This document shows positions 38,703 through 47,133 of a stretch of 64,000 nt of DNA, one piece after another. Each line of letters starts with the position of its first letter. Within the stretch, counting starts at the first letter, position 1. The stretch spans positions 1,364,001-1,428,000 of the forward strand of contig OY970347.1 of assembly GCA_963717635.1 (NCBI GenBank), read 5' to 3'. The position numbers were made by a program, and so were the translations under genes. The notes below the pieces were generated by a model that was given only the letters and a program-made list of their open reading frames with translations, had not been told where the DNA came from and searched no databases. This DNA comes from JALZKA01 sp963717635 (GTDB lineage: Bacteria > Actinomycetota > Thermoleophilia > Solirubrobacterales > 70-9).

Positions 38703-39124
38703 GCGGCCCGGAGGACCTGATCCCGGAACTCGACCGGGCCCTTGACTCGCTTGAGCGCCGCGACCTCGATGGGTTCATGCATTCCGCGACGAAGCACATT
38801 GACGTCGATTGCGAGTTCACGTCCGGCATCGGCTCGGTGGTCGGGGGCGGCGTCTACCGAGGGCATCAAGGGATTCAGGATTGGTTCGGCGAGCTGCTGG
38901 AGACCGCAGACGAACTCCACTGGCGGGAGCGGAACTACGAGGCAGTGGGCGAGACGGTCCTGCTCTTCCTCGCGCGCCTCGAGCTGACGGGCGCCGCCAG
39001 CCAGGCCCCGGTCTCGAGCGAGGTCGGTGCGGTCTACGAGTTCGAGGGTGGCCTCTGCACAAAGATCGTCAGCTACACGTCGTACGCCGAAGCCCGCGCC
39101 GCGGCGGAGGGGCTCCATGTCTGA
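38699..39124 (+). CDS. NTF2/SnoaL-like protein, inserted in the pyr operon (1 of 2)
   Basis: The 141-residue product has the NTF2-like layout: an N-terminal helix pair (LIPELDRALDSLERRDLDGFM), a short strand IDVDCEF, YRGHQGIQDWFGELLETADELHWRERNY, then strands (ETVLLFLARLELTGA, EVGAVYEFEGGLCTKIVSY). This is the family of small ligand-binding or enzyme folds; no activity is predicted. GTG 38699 overlaps the carA stop as GTGA. Together with the next gene it separates carA from carB. Confidence 0.8.
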   Translation: MSGPEDLIPELDRALDSLERRDLDGFMHSATKHIDVDCEFTSGIGSVVGGGVYRGHQGIQDWFGELLETADELHWRERNYEAVGETVLLFLARLELTGAASQAPVSSEVGAVYEFEGGLCTKIVSYTSYAEARAAAEGLHV

Positions 39125-39536
39125 GCGCGACGAAGCCCTGAGCCTCGTCAGCGAGGTCTACGAGGCCGCCAGGGAACATGGGCCGCGAATCCTGCATGCC
39201 CGCTACGACGAGTGGTTCAGCGAGGACTTCGAGTGGAGTCCCATCCTGTTGACATCGGTCGACGGCCGGTCATATCGGGGCAAGGCCGCGTTCGGCGAGT
39301 ACTGGGACGAGTTCCTGGACGCATTCACAGTGATCGGACTCGGAGCAGGCTCTCTCGAAGCGATCGACGACGAGAGGGTGCTCATCACGGCCGAGCTTCA
39401 CGTGAAGGGAGCCGGCAGCGGGATCCCGATCGACCGCACGGTCGCCTACGTCTTCGAGGTCCGGGATCGCCGAATCACCAGCGGCAGGACGTTCTTCTCC
39501 CCGAGTGACGCCCGGGAGTACCTGGCCGATGCCTAG
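39117..39536 (+). CDS. NTF2/SnoaL-like protein, inserted in the pyr operon (2 of 2)
   Basis: The 139-residue product has the same layout as its neighbour (HARYDEWFSEDFEWSP, YRGKAAFGEYWDEFLDAFTVIG, VAYVFEVRDRRITSGRTFFS), so the pair looks like an old tandem duplication. ATG 39117 overlaps the first gene by 8 bases and its stop TAG overlaps the carB ATG region. Both stay in frame with the operon's coupling, so they should be made with CarA and CarB. Function unknown. Confidence 0.8.
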   Translation: MSERDEALSLVSEVYEAAREHGPRILHARYDEWFSEDFEWSPILLTSVDGRSYRGKAAFGEYWDEFLDAFTVIGLGAGSLEAIDDERVLITAELHVKGAGSGIPIDRTVAYVFEVRDRRITSGRTFFSPSDAREYLADA

Positions 39537-42500
39537 GCGCGACGACATTCAGAAGATCCTGCTGATCGGCTCCGGGCCGATCGTGATCGGGCAGGCGGCC
39601 GAGTTCGATTACTCGGGCGTCCAGGCGTGCAAGGTGCTGCGCGAGGAGGGGTACGAGATCGTGCTCGTGAACTCGAATCCGGCGACGATCATGACCGACC
39701 CGGAGTTCGCCGACCGCACCTACGTCGAGCCGCTCACCCCGGAGTCCGTCGCGCGAATCATCGAGCGCGAGCTGCCGGACGCGCTGCTGCCGACGCTGGG
39801 CGGCCAGACCGCGCTCAACCTCGCGAAGTCCCTGCACGACGACGGAACCCTCGCGCGGTTCGGGGTCGAGCTGATCGGCGCGAACTACGACGCGATCCAT
39901 CGCGCCGAGGATCGCGAGGCGTTTCGCACGACGATGGAGGGCGCGGGCCTGCGCGTGCCCTGGTCGACGATCGTCACCTCCGTCGCCGAGGTCGAGGCGG
40001 GCGTCGCCGACGGGACGATCAAGCTGCCGGCGATCGTCCGGCCGGCGTTCACGCTCGGCGGTCACGGCGGCGGTGTGGGCACGACCGCGACCGAGCTGCT
40101 CCAGGTCGTGTCCGAAGGGCTGGCCGCGAGCCCGATCAACCAGGTTTTGGTCGAGGAGTCCGTACTGGGCTGGGGCGAGTTCGAGCTGGAGGTGATGCGC
40201 GATCGCAACGACAACGTCGTCGTCATCTGCTCGATCGAGAACGTGGACCCGATGGGAGTCCACACCGGCGACTCGGTCACCGTCGCGCCGGCCCAGACGC
40301 TGACTGACGGGCTCTACCAGGAGCTCCGCAACCAGGCCCTGGCGGTGATCCGTGCGGTTGGGGTCGAGACCGGAGGCTCGAACGTGCAGTTCGCGGTCGA
40401 CCCGGCGAGCGGCGAGATCGTGGTGATCGAGATGAACCCTCGGGTCTCACGCTCGTCGGCGCTCGCCTCGAAGGCGACCGGGTTCCCGATCGCGAAGATC
40501 GCGGCAAAGCTGGCCGTCGGCTACACGCTGGAGGAGATCCCGAACGACATAACCCGGGCGACGCCGGCCTCGTTCGAGCCGTCGATCGACTACGTCGTCA
40601 CCAAGGTCCCCCGGTTCGCCTTCGAGAAGTTTCCCGGCGCCGAGGGCGAGCTGACCACGCATATGAAGTCCGTGGGCGAGGCGATGGCCATCGGCCGCAC
40701 GTTCCGCGAGTCCTTCGCGAAGGCGATGCGCTCCCGCGAGCTCGACGAGGAGGCCGACCCTCCGGACGACACCGAGGAGCTCATGACGCGCCTGGAGACG
40801 CCCAGCTCCGACCGTTTCGACCTGATCGCGGAGGCCTTCCGGCGCGGGGTCGAGGTCGAGGCCGTCAACGCCCGGACCGCGGTCGATCCGTGGTTCCTGC
40901 ACGAGCTGCAGGCGCTTGCGACCGACGGGGACGGCACCGACGGCCTGGACCGGACCTTCAAGTCAGTCGACACCTGCGCCGCCGAGTTCGAGGCACGCAC
41001 GCCCTACTACTACTCGGCGCACGAGCGAAGACCGACGCCTCTCGCGGGGGAGGTCCGCCGCGGCGACCGTGCCTCGGTCGTGATCCTCGGCTCGGGGCCG
41101 AACCGGATCGGCCAAGGCATCGAGTTCGACTATTGCTGCGTGCACGCGGCGATGACCGTCCGCGATTCGGGCCGCGACGCGGTGATGATCAACTGCAACC
41201 CCGAGACGGTCTCGACCGACTACGACACCTCGGACCGCCTCTATTTCGAGCCACTCACGGCCGACGACGTCCTGGCCGTGATCGAGGTCGAGCAGCCGGA
41301 GGGCGTGATCGTCCAGTTCGGGGGCCAGACCCCGCTCCGCTTGGCGCGGGCGCTGGAGGAGGCGGGGGTGCCGCTGCTGGGAACCCCGGTCGACGCGATC
41401 GACCTGGCCGAGGATCGGGGCCGCTTCGGCGCCTTGCTCCGGCGCCTCGAGATCGCCCACCCGCCCTACGGGACGGCGTTCTCAGCCGACGAGGCCGCGG
41501 TCGTGGCCGACGATGTCGGGTTCCCGCTGCTGGTCCGCCCCTCCTATGTGCTCGGCGGGCGGGCGATGGAGATCTGTTACTCGGCCGAGGGACTCGAGGC
41601 GTACCTGAAGGCCCATGTCAAGGCCGACCAGGAGCACCCGCTGCTGCTCGACCGCTTCCTCGAGGACGCGATCGAGGTCGACGTCGACGCGCTCTGCGAC
41701 GGCAGCGAGGTCAACGTCGCCGGGATCATGCAGCACGTCGAGGAGGCGGGGGTCCACTCCGGCGACTCCGCGTGCGTACTGCCGCCGATGAGCCTGGGCG
41801 AGGAGATGCTGGACCAGATCCGCGAGACGACGGCCAGGATCGCGCTCGAGCTCGGCGTGATCGGCCTGATCAACATCCAGTACGCGGTCGCCGGCGGGGA
41901 GCTCTATGTGATTGAGGCCAACCCGCGCGCCTCGCGCACGATCCCCTTTGTCTCGAAGGCGATCGGCGCACCGCTTGCGAAGATCGCCTGCCGCCTGATG
42001 CTGGGCGAACGACTCGCCGATCAGGCGGTGCCCGGCGTGCCCACCGACCACGTCTCGGTCAAGGAGGCGGTGCTGCCGTTCGCGCGCTTCGCCGGAGCCG
42101 ACGCGGTGCTCGGGCCGGAGATGAAGTCGACCGGCGAGGTGATGGGGATCGCCCGCGACTTTCCGACGGCGTTCGGCAAGGCCCAGGCGGCTGCCGGTGT
42201 CGCCTTGCCGCTCGAGGGCACGGTGTTCATCACCGTCACCGACAACGACAAGGCCGCCGCCACCCAACTTGCCGGTCGCTTCCACGACCTGGGGTTTCGC
42301 ATCATCGCCACCCGGGGCACCGCCCAGGCCGTTTCGCGCATGGGAATCCCGGTGACCGCGATCAACAAGATCGCCGAGGGCTCGCCCCACGTTGTCGACT
42401 TCATCCGCGACGAGGAGGTGGATCTCGTGATCAACACGCCGACGGGTGGCGGCGCCCGCTCGGACGGGTACGAGATCCGCAACGCCGCCGTCCGCCACGG

Positions 42501-42657
42501 CATCCCGTGCGTGACGACGATGACCGGCGCTTCCGCGGCGGCCCGGGCGATTTTCGCGGTGCGGACGCGCGGCGCCGAGCCCCGCAGTCTTCAGGAGCTG
42601 CACGCGAACGCACGCGAGACCGCAGCCAGCAGCGAGGCCGCCGAGAGGACGGCTTGA
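39529..42657 (+). CDS. carB: Carbamoyl-phosphate synthase large subunit
   Basis: CarB makes carbamoyl phosphate from bicarbonate, ammonia and two ATP for both arginine and pyrimidine pathways. The 1042-residue protein has the duplicated ATP-grasp architecture: IGSGPIVIGQAAEFDYSG at the start, SVLGWGEFELEVMRD, VIEMNPRVSRSSALASKATG, then the second half from GSGPNRIGQGIEFDYCC with VRPSYVLGGRAMEICY and VIEANPRASRTIPFVSKA, and a C-terminal MGS-like domain. ATG 39529 is preferred over GTG 39505, which lies in the upstream gene. Its stop overlaps the pyrK start as TTGA. Confidence 0.96.
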   Translation: MPRRDDIQKILLIGSGPIVIGQAAEFDYSGVQACKVLREEGYEIVLVNSNPATIMTDPEFADRTYVEPLTPESVARIIERELPDALLPTLGGQTALNLAKSLHDDGTLARFGVELIGANYDAIHRAEDREAFRTTMEGAGLRVPWSTIVTSVAEVEAGVADGTIKLPAIVRPAFTLGGHGGGVGTTATELLQVVSEGLAASPINQVLVEESVLGWGEFELEVMRDRNDNVVVICSIENVDPMGVHTGDSVTVAPAQTLTDGLYQELRNQALAVIRAVGVETGGSNVQFAVDPASGEIVVIEMNPRVSRSSALASKATGFPIAKIAAKLAVGYTLEEIPNDITRATPASFEPSIDYVVTKVPRFAFEKFPGAEGELTTHMKSVGEAMAIGRTFRESFAKAMRSRELDEEADPPDDTEELMTRLETPSSDRFDLIAEAFRRGVEVEAVNARTAVDPWFLHELQALATDGDGTDGLDRTFKSVDTCAAEFEARTPYYYSAHERRPTPLAGEVRRGDRASVVILGSGPNRIGQGIEFDYCCVHAAMTVRDSGRDAVMINCNPETVSTDYDTSDRLYFEPLTADDVLAVIEVEQPEGVIVQFGGQTPLRLARALEEAGVPLLGTPVDAIDLAEDRGRFGALLRRLEIAHPPYGTAFSADEAAVVADDVGFPLLVRPSYVLGGRAMEICYSAEGLEAYLKAHVKADQEHPLLLDRFLEDAIEVDVDALCDGSEVNVAGIMQHVEEAGVHSGDSACVLPPMSLGEEMLDQIRETTARIALELGVIGLINIQYAVAGGELYVIEANPRASRTIPFVSKAIGAPLAKIACRLMLGERLADQAVPGVPTDHVSVKEAVLPFARFAGADAVLGPEMKSTGEVMGIARDFPTAFGKAQAAAGVALPLEGTVFITVTDNDKAAATQLAGRFHDLGFRIIATRGTAQAVSRMGIPVTAINKIAEGSPHVVDFIRDEEVDLVINTPTGGGARSDGYEIRNAAVRHGIPCVTTMTGASAAARAIFAVRTRGAEPRSLQELHANARETAASSEAAERTA

Positions 42658-43502
42658 CCGGGCGCGTCCTGGCGCCGCCCGGGCGCCGCTCCTGCCGTGT
42701 CTCAGACCGGCGCGAGACCGGTGGCTACGTGGTCTTCTCCGCGCACGACGCCGAGGGCCCCGACCCGGCACCGGGCCAGTTTTACATGCTGGCCGCGGCG
42801 GACTGGGGCGCTGACGGCGGTCGCCCGTTCCTGCCCCGCGCGTTTTCGGTGGCCGCGGCCGAGCGCGGTGGGGACGGCCTGCGCCTCGATTTCCTGGTCG
42901 AGGCGGTCGGGCCCGGAACCACAGCGCTTGCCGGCCTGAGCCGCGGGGACGAGCTTCACCTCCACGGACCCCTGGGGCAGCCGTTCTCCGCTCCCGGGGA
43001 GCTGGTCGAAGATGCATCGGGAGCGATCCTGGTCGGCGGCGGGATCGGGATCGCCCCGATCGCGATCCTGCGCCGCGCCCTTGCTGCCCAGGGCGTGCCG
43101 CTTCGCACGCTGCTCGGCTTCAGGGACGAGGCCCACTCGGGCGGCCTCGAGCTCTTTCACTGCCAGGAGGTCGGTCTGGCTTACGAGGACGGGCACTCCG
43201 GCCACCGCGGGTACGTGACCGAGCTGCTGGAGGTAGCGCTCAAGGGCGACGACGCGCCGGCGGCCGCCGTCTACGCCTGCGGACCGCCGGCGATGCTGGA
43301 AGCAATACGAGTGATCTGTGCCGACCGAGGAGCGACGGCGGAGCTGGCGATGGAAGCGCCGATGGCGTGCGGCTACGGCGCCTGCTTCGGCTGTGCCGTG
43401 CCGCTGGCCGGCGGCGGCTACATGCGGCTCTGCGTCGACGGCCCGGTGGTGCGAGCCGACCAGCTCGAGACGGCGCTGGTCGCCGGGGCGGGACACCGAT
43501 GA
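42654..43502 (+). CDS. pyrK: Dihydroorotate dehydrogenase electron-transfer subunit PyrK
   Basis: PyrK carries electrons from PyrD to NAD+ in the class 1B enzyme. The 282-residue protein has an FAD-binding beta-barrel (PGQFYMLAA, RPFLPRAFSVA), an NAD-binding region (LVGGGIGIAPI, YACGPPAML) and a [2Fe-2S] site at Cys239, Cys244, Cys247 and Cys260 (CGYGACFGCAV...RLC). The TTG start overlaps the carB stop as TTGA; no ATG precedes the conserved domain. It is next to pyrD, as expected for the heterotetramer. Confidence 0.93.
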   Translation: MTGRVLAPPGRRSCRVSDRRETGGYVVFSAHDAEGPDPAPGQFYMLAAADWGADGGRPFLPRAFSVAAAERGGDGLRLDFLVEAVGPGTTALAGLSRGDELHLHGPLGQPFSAPGELVEDASGAILVGGGIGIAPIAILRRALAAQGVPLRTLLGFRDEAHSGGLELFHCQEVGLAYEDGHSGHRGYVTELLEVALKGDDAPAAAVYACGPPAMLEAIRVICADRGATAELAMEAPMACGYGACFGCAVPLAGGGYMRLCVDGPVVRADQLETALVAGAGHR

Positions 43503-44389
43503 GCTCCGTCGAGATCGGATCCCTGCGCCTCGAGCACCCGGTCCTGAACGGCAGCGGCACGTTCGACGCGATCGCTGCCCGACGGGCCTTCGGCGACGCT
43601 TTGCTCGAGAGCTTCCCGTTCTCCGCCTTCGTCTCGAAGACGGTCACGCCGGAGCCCCGGGCAGGCAATCCCCCGCCGCGGCTGTTCGAGACCCCGAGCG
43701 GGATGATCAACTCGATCGGCCTGCCGAACAAGGGGCTCGCCGGGTTCCTGAGGCAGGACCTGCCGCAGCTTGCCGAGTTGCCGGTCCCGCTAATCGTCTC
43801 GGTGATGGCAACCGACCGCGACGGCTTCGCGCGGCTCGTCGGCGAGGTCTCCGTTCGCGACGAGGTGGCTGCGATCGAACTGAACGTCTCGTGCCCGAAT
43901 GTGGAGTCGGGCCTGATCGTCGGCGAACAGCCGGCCGAGACCCTGGCGCTTTGTGAAGCGCTTCGGCCGCTCGCCGCGAAGCCGCTGATCGTGAAGCTGA
44001 CGCCGAACACGTCCGACCCGGCCGCGGTCGCGCTCGCCGCGGAACAGGGCGGCGCCGACGCCGTCTCGCTGATCAACACGCTGCGAGCCACCGCGCTCGA
44101 TCCCGCGACCCGCGAGCCCTGGCTGGGAGCCGGCAGCGGCGGCCTCTCGGGCCCGGCGATCCGGGCGCTCGCGCTCGACCAGGTGCGGCGCGTCGCCGCC
44201 GAGGTGAGCGTCCCGGTGATCGGCATGGGAGGCATCGAGAGCGGCGCCGACGCGCTCGATTTCCTGTCGCTCGGCGCTTCGGCGGTGGCCGTCGGGACCG
44301 CCAACTTCCGCGATCCGAACGCCGGCGCGCGCGTCAGGATCGAGTTGGAGGGGCTGGAAGAACAGGCACGCGCCCTCCACCTCAGCTAG
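43499..44389 (+). CDS. pyrD: Dihydroorotate dehydrogenase, class 1B, catalytic subunit
   Basis: PyrD oxidises dihydroorotate to orotate. The 296-residue FMN protein has NGSGTFDA near the start, INSIGLPNKGL, the active-site region ELNVSCPNVESG with the class 1 catalytic Cys, KLTPNTSD and MGGIESGADALDFL. Presence of PyrK next door supports class 1B. ATG 43499 overlaps the pyrK stop. The operon ends here: pyrF and pyrE, often nearby in actinobacteria, are not in this window. Confidence 0.95.
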   Translation: MSSVEIGSLRLEHPVLNGSGTFDAIAARRAFGDALLESFPFSAFVSKTVTPEPRAGNPPPRLFETPSGMINSIGLPNKGLAGFLRQDLPQLAELPVPLIVSVMATDRDGFARLVGEVSVRDEVAAIELNVSCPNVESGLIVGEQPAETLALCEALRPLAAKPLIVKLTPNTSDPAAVALAAEQGGADAVSLINTLRATALDPATREPWLGAGSGGLSGPAIRALALDQVRRVAAEVSVPVIGMGGIESGADALDFLSLGASAVAVGTANFRDPNAGARVRIELEGLEEQARALHLS

Positions 44390-44427
44390 AGGTCGAAGCG
44401 AATTCGCCCGATTTCGGCAGTTCCCCC

Positions 44428-44455
44428 TTGCGCCCCGCGTGAGGGGCGCTATATT
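44428..44455 (+). promoter_or_regulatory. Promoter of mihF
   Basis: TTGCGC (44428-44433) and TATATT (44450-44455) are separated by 16 bases. TATATT ends 11 bases before the mihF ATG, predicting a leader of only a few bases. The spacer carries the GC-rich inverted repeat described separately. The same -35, TTGCGC, appears before the RCC1-like gene. Confidence 0.6.
44430..44449. repeat. GC-rich inverted repeat in the mihF promoter spacer
   Basis: GCGCCCC (44430-44436) and GGGGCGC (44443-44449) are perfect 7-bp arms around a 6-base centre, filling the gap between the -35 and -10 boxes. It may be an operator, or a hairpin ending the pyr operon transcript; there is no T-run for the latter. Confidence 0.5.
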
Positions 44456-44466
44456 CGCGCCCTCGC

Positions 44467-44799
44467 ATGGGAGCTTCTTCTGCTGAGACCGCCGCCGTCC
44501 CCGAAAGGACACACTCGCAGCGGATGAGGGCCCTCAACCGGGCGAACGAGATCCGGACCAAGCGGGCGCAGCTCAAACGCGACCTCAAGGCGGGCAAGGT
44601 GAAGGTCGAGAAGCTGCTGCTCGATCCGCCCGAGTGGGTGCTGTCGGCGAAGGCGTTCGACATGATCCTCGCGGTGCCGAAGTACGGCCGCGTCAAGGCG
44701 AACAAGATCCTCTCGCAGTGCCGGATCTCGCCGTCGAAGACGATCGGCGGGCTGTCCGAGCGCCAGCGCGCCGAGCTCGTCGGCATGCTCCGGCGCTAA
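44467..44799 (+). CDS. mihF: Actinobacterial integration host factor (mIHF)
   Basis: mIHF is a small nucleoid-associated DNA-binding protein found in actinobacteria, unrelated to proteobacterial IHF. The 110-residue product has the N-terminal helix with basic residues (RANEIRTKRAQLKRDLKAGK), the KVEKLLLDPPEWVLSAK segment and a helix-two-turn-helix (VPKYGRVKANKILSQCRISPSKTIGGLSERQRAEL). It is placed between the pyr operon and gmk-rpoZ, the usual order. It marks the window as actinobacterial. Confidence 0.93.
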   Translation: MGASSAETAAVPERTHSQRMRALNRANEIRTKRAQLKRDLKAGKVKVEKLLLDPPEWVLSAKAFDMILAVPKYGRVKANKILSQCRISPSKTIGGLSERQRAELVGMLRR

Positions 44800-44836
44800 C
44801 TGCGGGTCCTGCAAACCTTCGTCTGGCGTCGTCCTC

Positions 44837-44890
44837 GGTCGATCGTCTCGCTCACGTAGGTCGCACCTACGCTCGCTTCGCCGATCGACC
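44837..44890. repeat. Nested inverted repeat between mihF and gmk
   Basis: Outer arms GGTCGATCG (44837-44845) and CGATCGACC (44882-44890) enclose an inner hairpin GTAGGT/ACCTAC (44856-44861 and 44865-44870) with a CGC loop. It occupies most of the 177-base gap. It resembles the REP-like elements seen between genes in high-GC genomes, and could act as a terminator or mRNA stabiliser. Confidence 0.5.
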
Positions 44891-44976
44891 TGCGTCCTAG
44901 CCAGTCTCGGTTTTCGGACCCTTCGCTTTGGGTTGATGGCGGGGCAGTTGTCCGGCAGACGGGGTTTGATGAGGGC

Positions 44977-45549
44977 ATGGCGCCCCGCGTGTTCGTCATC
45001 ACCGGCCCCTCGGGAGTCGGCAAGGGAACTCTGATCCGCGGATTGCGCGAGCGCGTTCCGGGACTCGAGCTGTCCGTCTCGGCGACGACGCGCGAACCGC
45101 GGAGCGGGGAGGAGGACGGTACCGACTACCACTTCCATTCGACCGAGGAGTTCGCCGAGCGCGCGGACGCCGGCGACTTCCTCGAGCACGCGACCTTCTC
45201 CGGCAACCGCTACGGGACGCTGCGCTCGGAGATCGAGCGGACGCTCGAGGCGGGCTCGTCCGTCGTGCTCGAGATCGAGGTGCAGGGCGCACGACAGGTT
45301 CGCGCGGCGATGGGGGACGAGGCGGTCCTGATCTTCATCGCCCCGCCCGATCCCGAGGCGCTCCGCGAGCGGCTCGCCGGCAGGGGCGCGGATTCCGACG
45401 AGGCGATTGAGCGGCGCCTGGAGACGGCCAAGCAGGAGCTGGAGGCCAAGCAGGAGTTCAAGCACGTCGTCGTCAATGACGACGTCGACCGCGCCGCCAC
45501 GGAGCTGGAGGAAATCGTCCGTGCCGAACTGGAGACGGGGGCCGCGTAG
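44977..45549 (+). CDS. gmk: Guanylate kinase
   Basis: Gmk phosphorylates GMP to GDP. The 190-residue protein has the P-loop GPSGVGKGT, the GMP-binding SVSATTREPRSGEEDGTDYHF region and the conserved ERLAGRGADSDEAIERRL lid segment. A possible weak -10, TTTGAT, ends 6 bases before the ATG. It lies in the common mihF-gmk-rpoZ order and is followed by rpoZ after 27 bases. Confidence 0.96.
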   Translation: MAPRVFVITGPSGVGKGTLIRGLRERVPGLELSVSATTREPRSGEEDGTDYHFHSTEEFAERADAGDFLEHATFSGNRYGTLRSEIERTLEAGSSVVLEIEVQGARQVRAAMGDEAVLIFIAPPDPEALRERLAGRGADSDEAIERRLETAKQELEAKQEFKHVVVNDDVDRAATELEEIVRAELETGAA

Positions 45550-45560
45550 AGCCGACCCCG

Positions 45561-45566
45561 TACAAT
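45561..45566 (+). promoter_or_regulatory. -10 box TACAAT of rpoZ
   Basis: TACAAT is a good -10 match and ends 10 bases before the rpoZ ATG, predicting a very short leader or none. The intervening bases are CCCCCGCCAC, without a ribosome-binding site. Confidence 0.5.
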
Positions 45567-45576
45567 CCCCCGCCAC

Positions 45577-45807
45577 ATGGTCAAGCCCAGAGTCGACAAT
45601 CTCCTCGCACAGACGGATTCGCACTACGCGGCGGTCCTGGTTGCGGCCAAGCGCGCCCGCCAGCTCAACAGCTACTACCGCGCGCTCGGCGAGGGCAGCT
45701 ACGAGGAGTACACGCCGCCGATGGTCGAGACGAAGTCGGGGAACTACCTGACGATCGCGCTCGAAGAGCTTGCCCAGGGCAAGATCAAGTACGAGTACAA
45801 GGCTTAG
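45577..45807 (+). CDS. rpoZ: RNA polymerase omega subunit
   Basis: The 76-residue product matches omega: KPRVDNLLAQTDSHYAAVLVAAKRARQLNSYY followed by the acidic and hydrophobic C-terminal region (NYLTIALEELAQGKIKYEYKA). Omega promotes assembly of RNA polymerase by holding the beta' subunit. Position between gmk and coaBC is conserved. An additional promoter before it lets it be made apart from gmk. Confidence 0.94.
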   Translation: MVKPRVDNLLAQTDSHYAAVLVAAKRARQLNSYYRALGEGSYEEYTPPMVETKSGNYLTIALEELAQGKIKYEYKA

Positions 45808-45834
45808 AGCTACTCAAACTGAGGACTGGCGCCC

Positions 45835-47088
45835 ATGGCACGCATCCTTCTCGGCGTCACGGGTGGGATCGCCGCCTACCGTGCGCTTGAGCTCGCCCGC
45901 CTCGCGACGAAGGCAGGGCACGGCGTTCGCGTCCTGATGACGCCGGCGGCCACCCGCTTCGTCGGGGCCGCGTCGTTCGAGGCGATCGTCGGCGCGCCGG
46001 TCCTGATCGAAGAGTCGGAGCGCGATCCGATGCGGGGTGCCTTTCCGGGCGAGACCCAGCCCGAGCACGACCCAATCGGGCATCTGGCGCTGGTCGAGAA
46101 CGCCGACGCGTATCTCGTCGCGCCGGCCTCGGCAAACACGGTCGCGAAGCTCGCCGCGGGGCTTGCCGACTCGATGGTCACGACCTCGTTCCTCGCCTGC
46201 ACGGCGCCGCGTCTTGTCTCGCCGGCGATGAACGACCGCATGTACCGCGACGCCGCCACCCAGCGCAACCTCGATCTGCTGCGCGAGCGCGGCGTCCTCG
46301 TGATCGATCCGGACGAGGGTCCGCTGGCGTCACGGGGAGAGCACGGCGCCGGCCGCCTGCCGCAGCCCGCGGAGCTGCTCCGCAGGGTCGAGTCAGCGCT
46401 TCCCGGACCCACGGGCCCGTGGGACGGCCTCGACGTGCTCGTCAGCGCCGGCGGGACCCGCGAGCCGATCGACTCGGTTCGCTTCATCGGGAACCGGTCA
46501 AGCGGGCGGATGGGCGTCGCCCTCGCCGAGGCCGCGGCGCGCCGCGGCGCCACCGTCACGCTGGTCGCGGCCAACGTCGGCCTTCCCGTCGAGCCGACCG
46601 TCAGGGTGGTCCGGGTCGAGACGGCGACCGAGCTCGCGACCGCGGCGCGGGAAGCGTTCAGCGCCGCGCAGGTGGTGTTGATGGCGGCGGCGGTCGGAGA
46701 CTTCCGACCCGCCGAGGCCGCCGAGGGAAAACTCGCGCGCGAGGGCAGCGGCGGCCTGGAGCTGCGCCTGGAGGAGACCGAGGACGTGATCGCGGCGCTC
46801 GCCGCCGGGCGCCGGCCGGATCAGACCCTGGTCGGCTTCGCCGCCGAGCATGGAGCCGAGGCGATCGCCCGGGCGCGGGAAAAGCTCGAGCGCAAGGGGC
46901 TGGACGCGATCGTCTTCAACGACGTCTCGCGGCCGGAGATCGGCTTCGACTCGGAGCGCAACGAGGTGACGATTGTCACCCGGGCGGACGAGCGCCAGGT
47001 GCCGCTGGCGCCCAAGGATGAGGTCGCGGACGCGATCCTCGATAGCGTCGATCGGCTGCGAGGGGTGGAGTCGCCGCAGGCCAGTTGA
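45835..47088 (+). CDS. coaBC: Bifunctional phosphopantothenoylcysteine decarboxylase / phosphopantothenate-cysteine ligase
   Basis: CoaBC catalyses two consecutive steps of coenzyme A synthesis. The 417-residue protein has the flavin-binding CoaC domain first (GVTGGIAAYRALELA, the His of PIGHLALVENADAYLVAPASANT, PAMNDRMY) and the CoaB domain after about residue 190 (SAGGTREPIDSVRFIGNRSSGRMG). EGKLAREG is at the place where the conserved basic loop of CoaB lies, although less basic than usual. The ATG is 27 bases after rpoZ. Confidence 0.94.
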   Translation: MARILLGVTGGIAAYRALELARLATKAGHGVRVLMTPAATRFVGAASFEAIVGAPVLIEESERDPMRGAFPGETQPEHDPIGHLALVENADAYLVAPASANTVAKLAAGLADSMVTTSFLACTAPRLVSPAMNDRMYRDAATQRNLDLLRERGVLVIDPDEGPLASRGEHGAGRLPQPAELLRRVESALPGPTGPWDGLDVLVSAGGTREPIDSVRFIGNRSSGRMGVALAEAAARRGATVTLVAANVGLPVEPTVRVVRVETATELATAAREAFSAAQVVLMAAAVGDFRPAEAAEGKLAREGSGGLELRLEETEDVIAALAAGRRPDQTLVGFAAEHGAEAIARAREKLERKGLDAIVFNDVSRPEIGFDSERNEVTIVTRADERQVPLAPKDEVADAILDSVDRLRGVESPQAS

Positions 47089-47120
47089 GGACGCGTCCGG
47101 CGCAGGGCAAGCCAGGTTCC

Positions 47121-47126
47121 TACACT
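47121..47126 (+). promoter_or_regulatory. -10 box TACACT of the TPR gene
   Basis: TACACT ends 7 bases before GTG 47134 (spacer TGAGCGG), again the leaderless distance. It separates the TPR-dtd pair from coaBC. Confidence 0.45.
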
Positions 47127-47133
47127 TGAGCGG

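Noticed and set aside
44965..44970. TTTGAT as the gmk -10 box
   Set aside because: Spacing to the ATG fits the leaderless rule, but the second base is T rather than A, and the nearby GAGGGC could be a ribosome-binding site. It was not listed as a separate feature.
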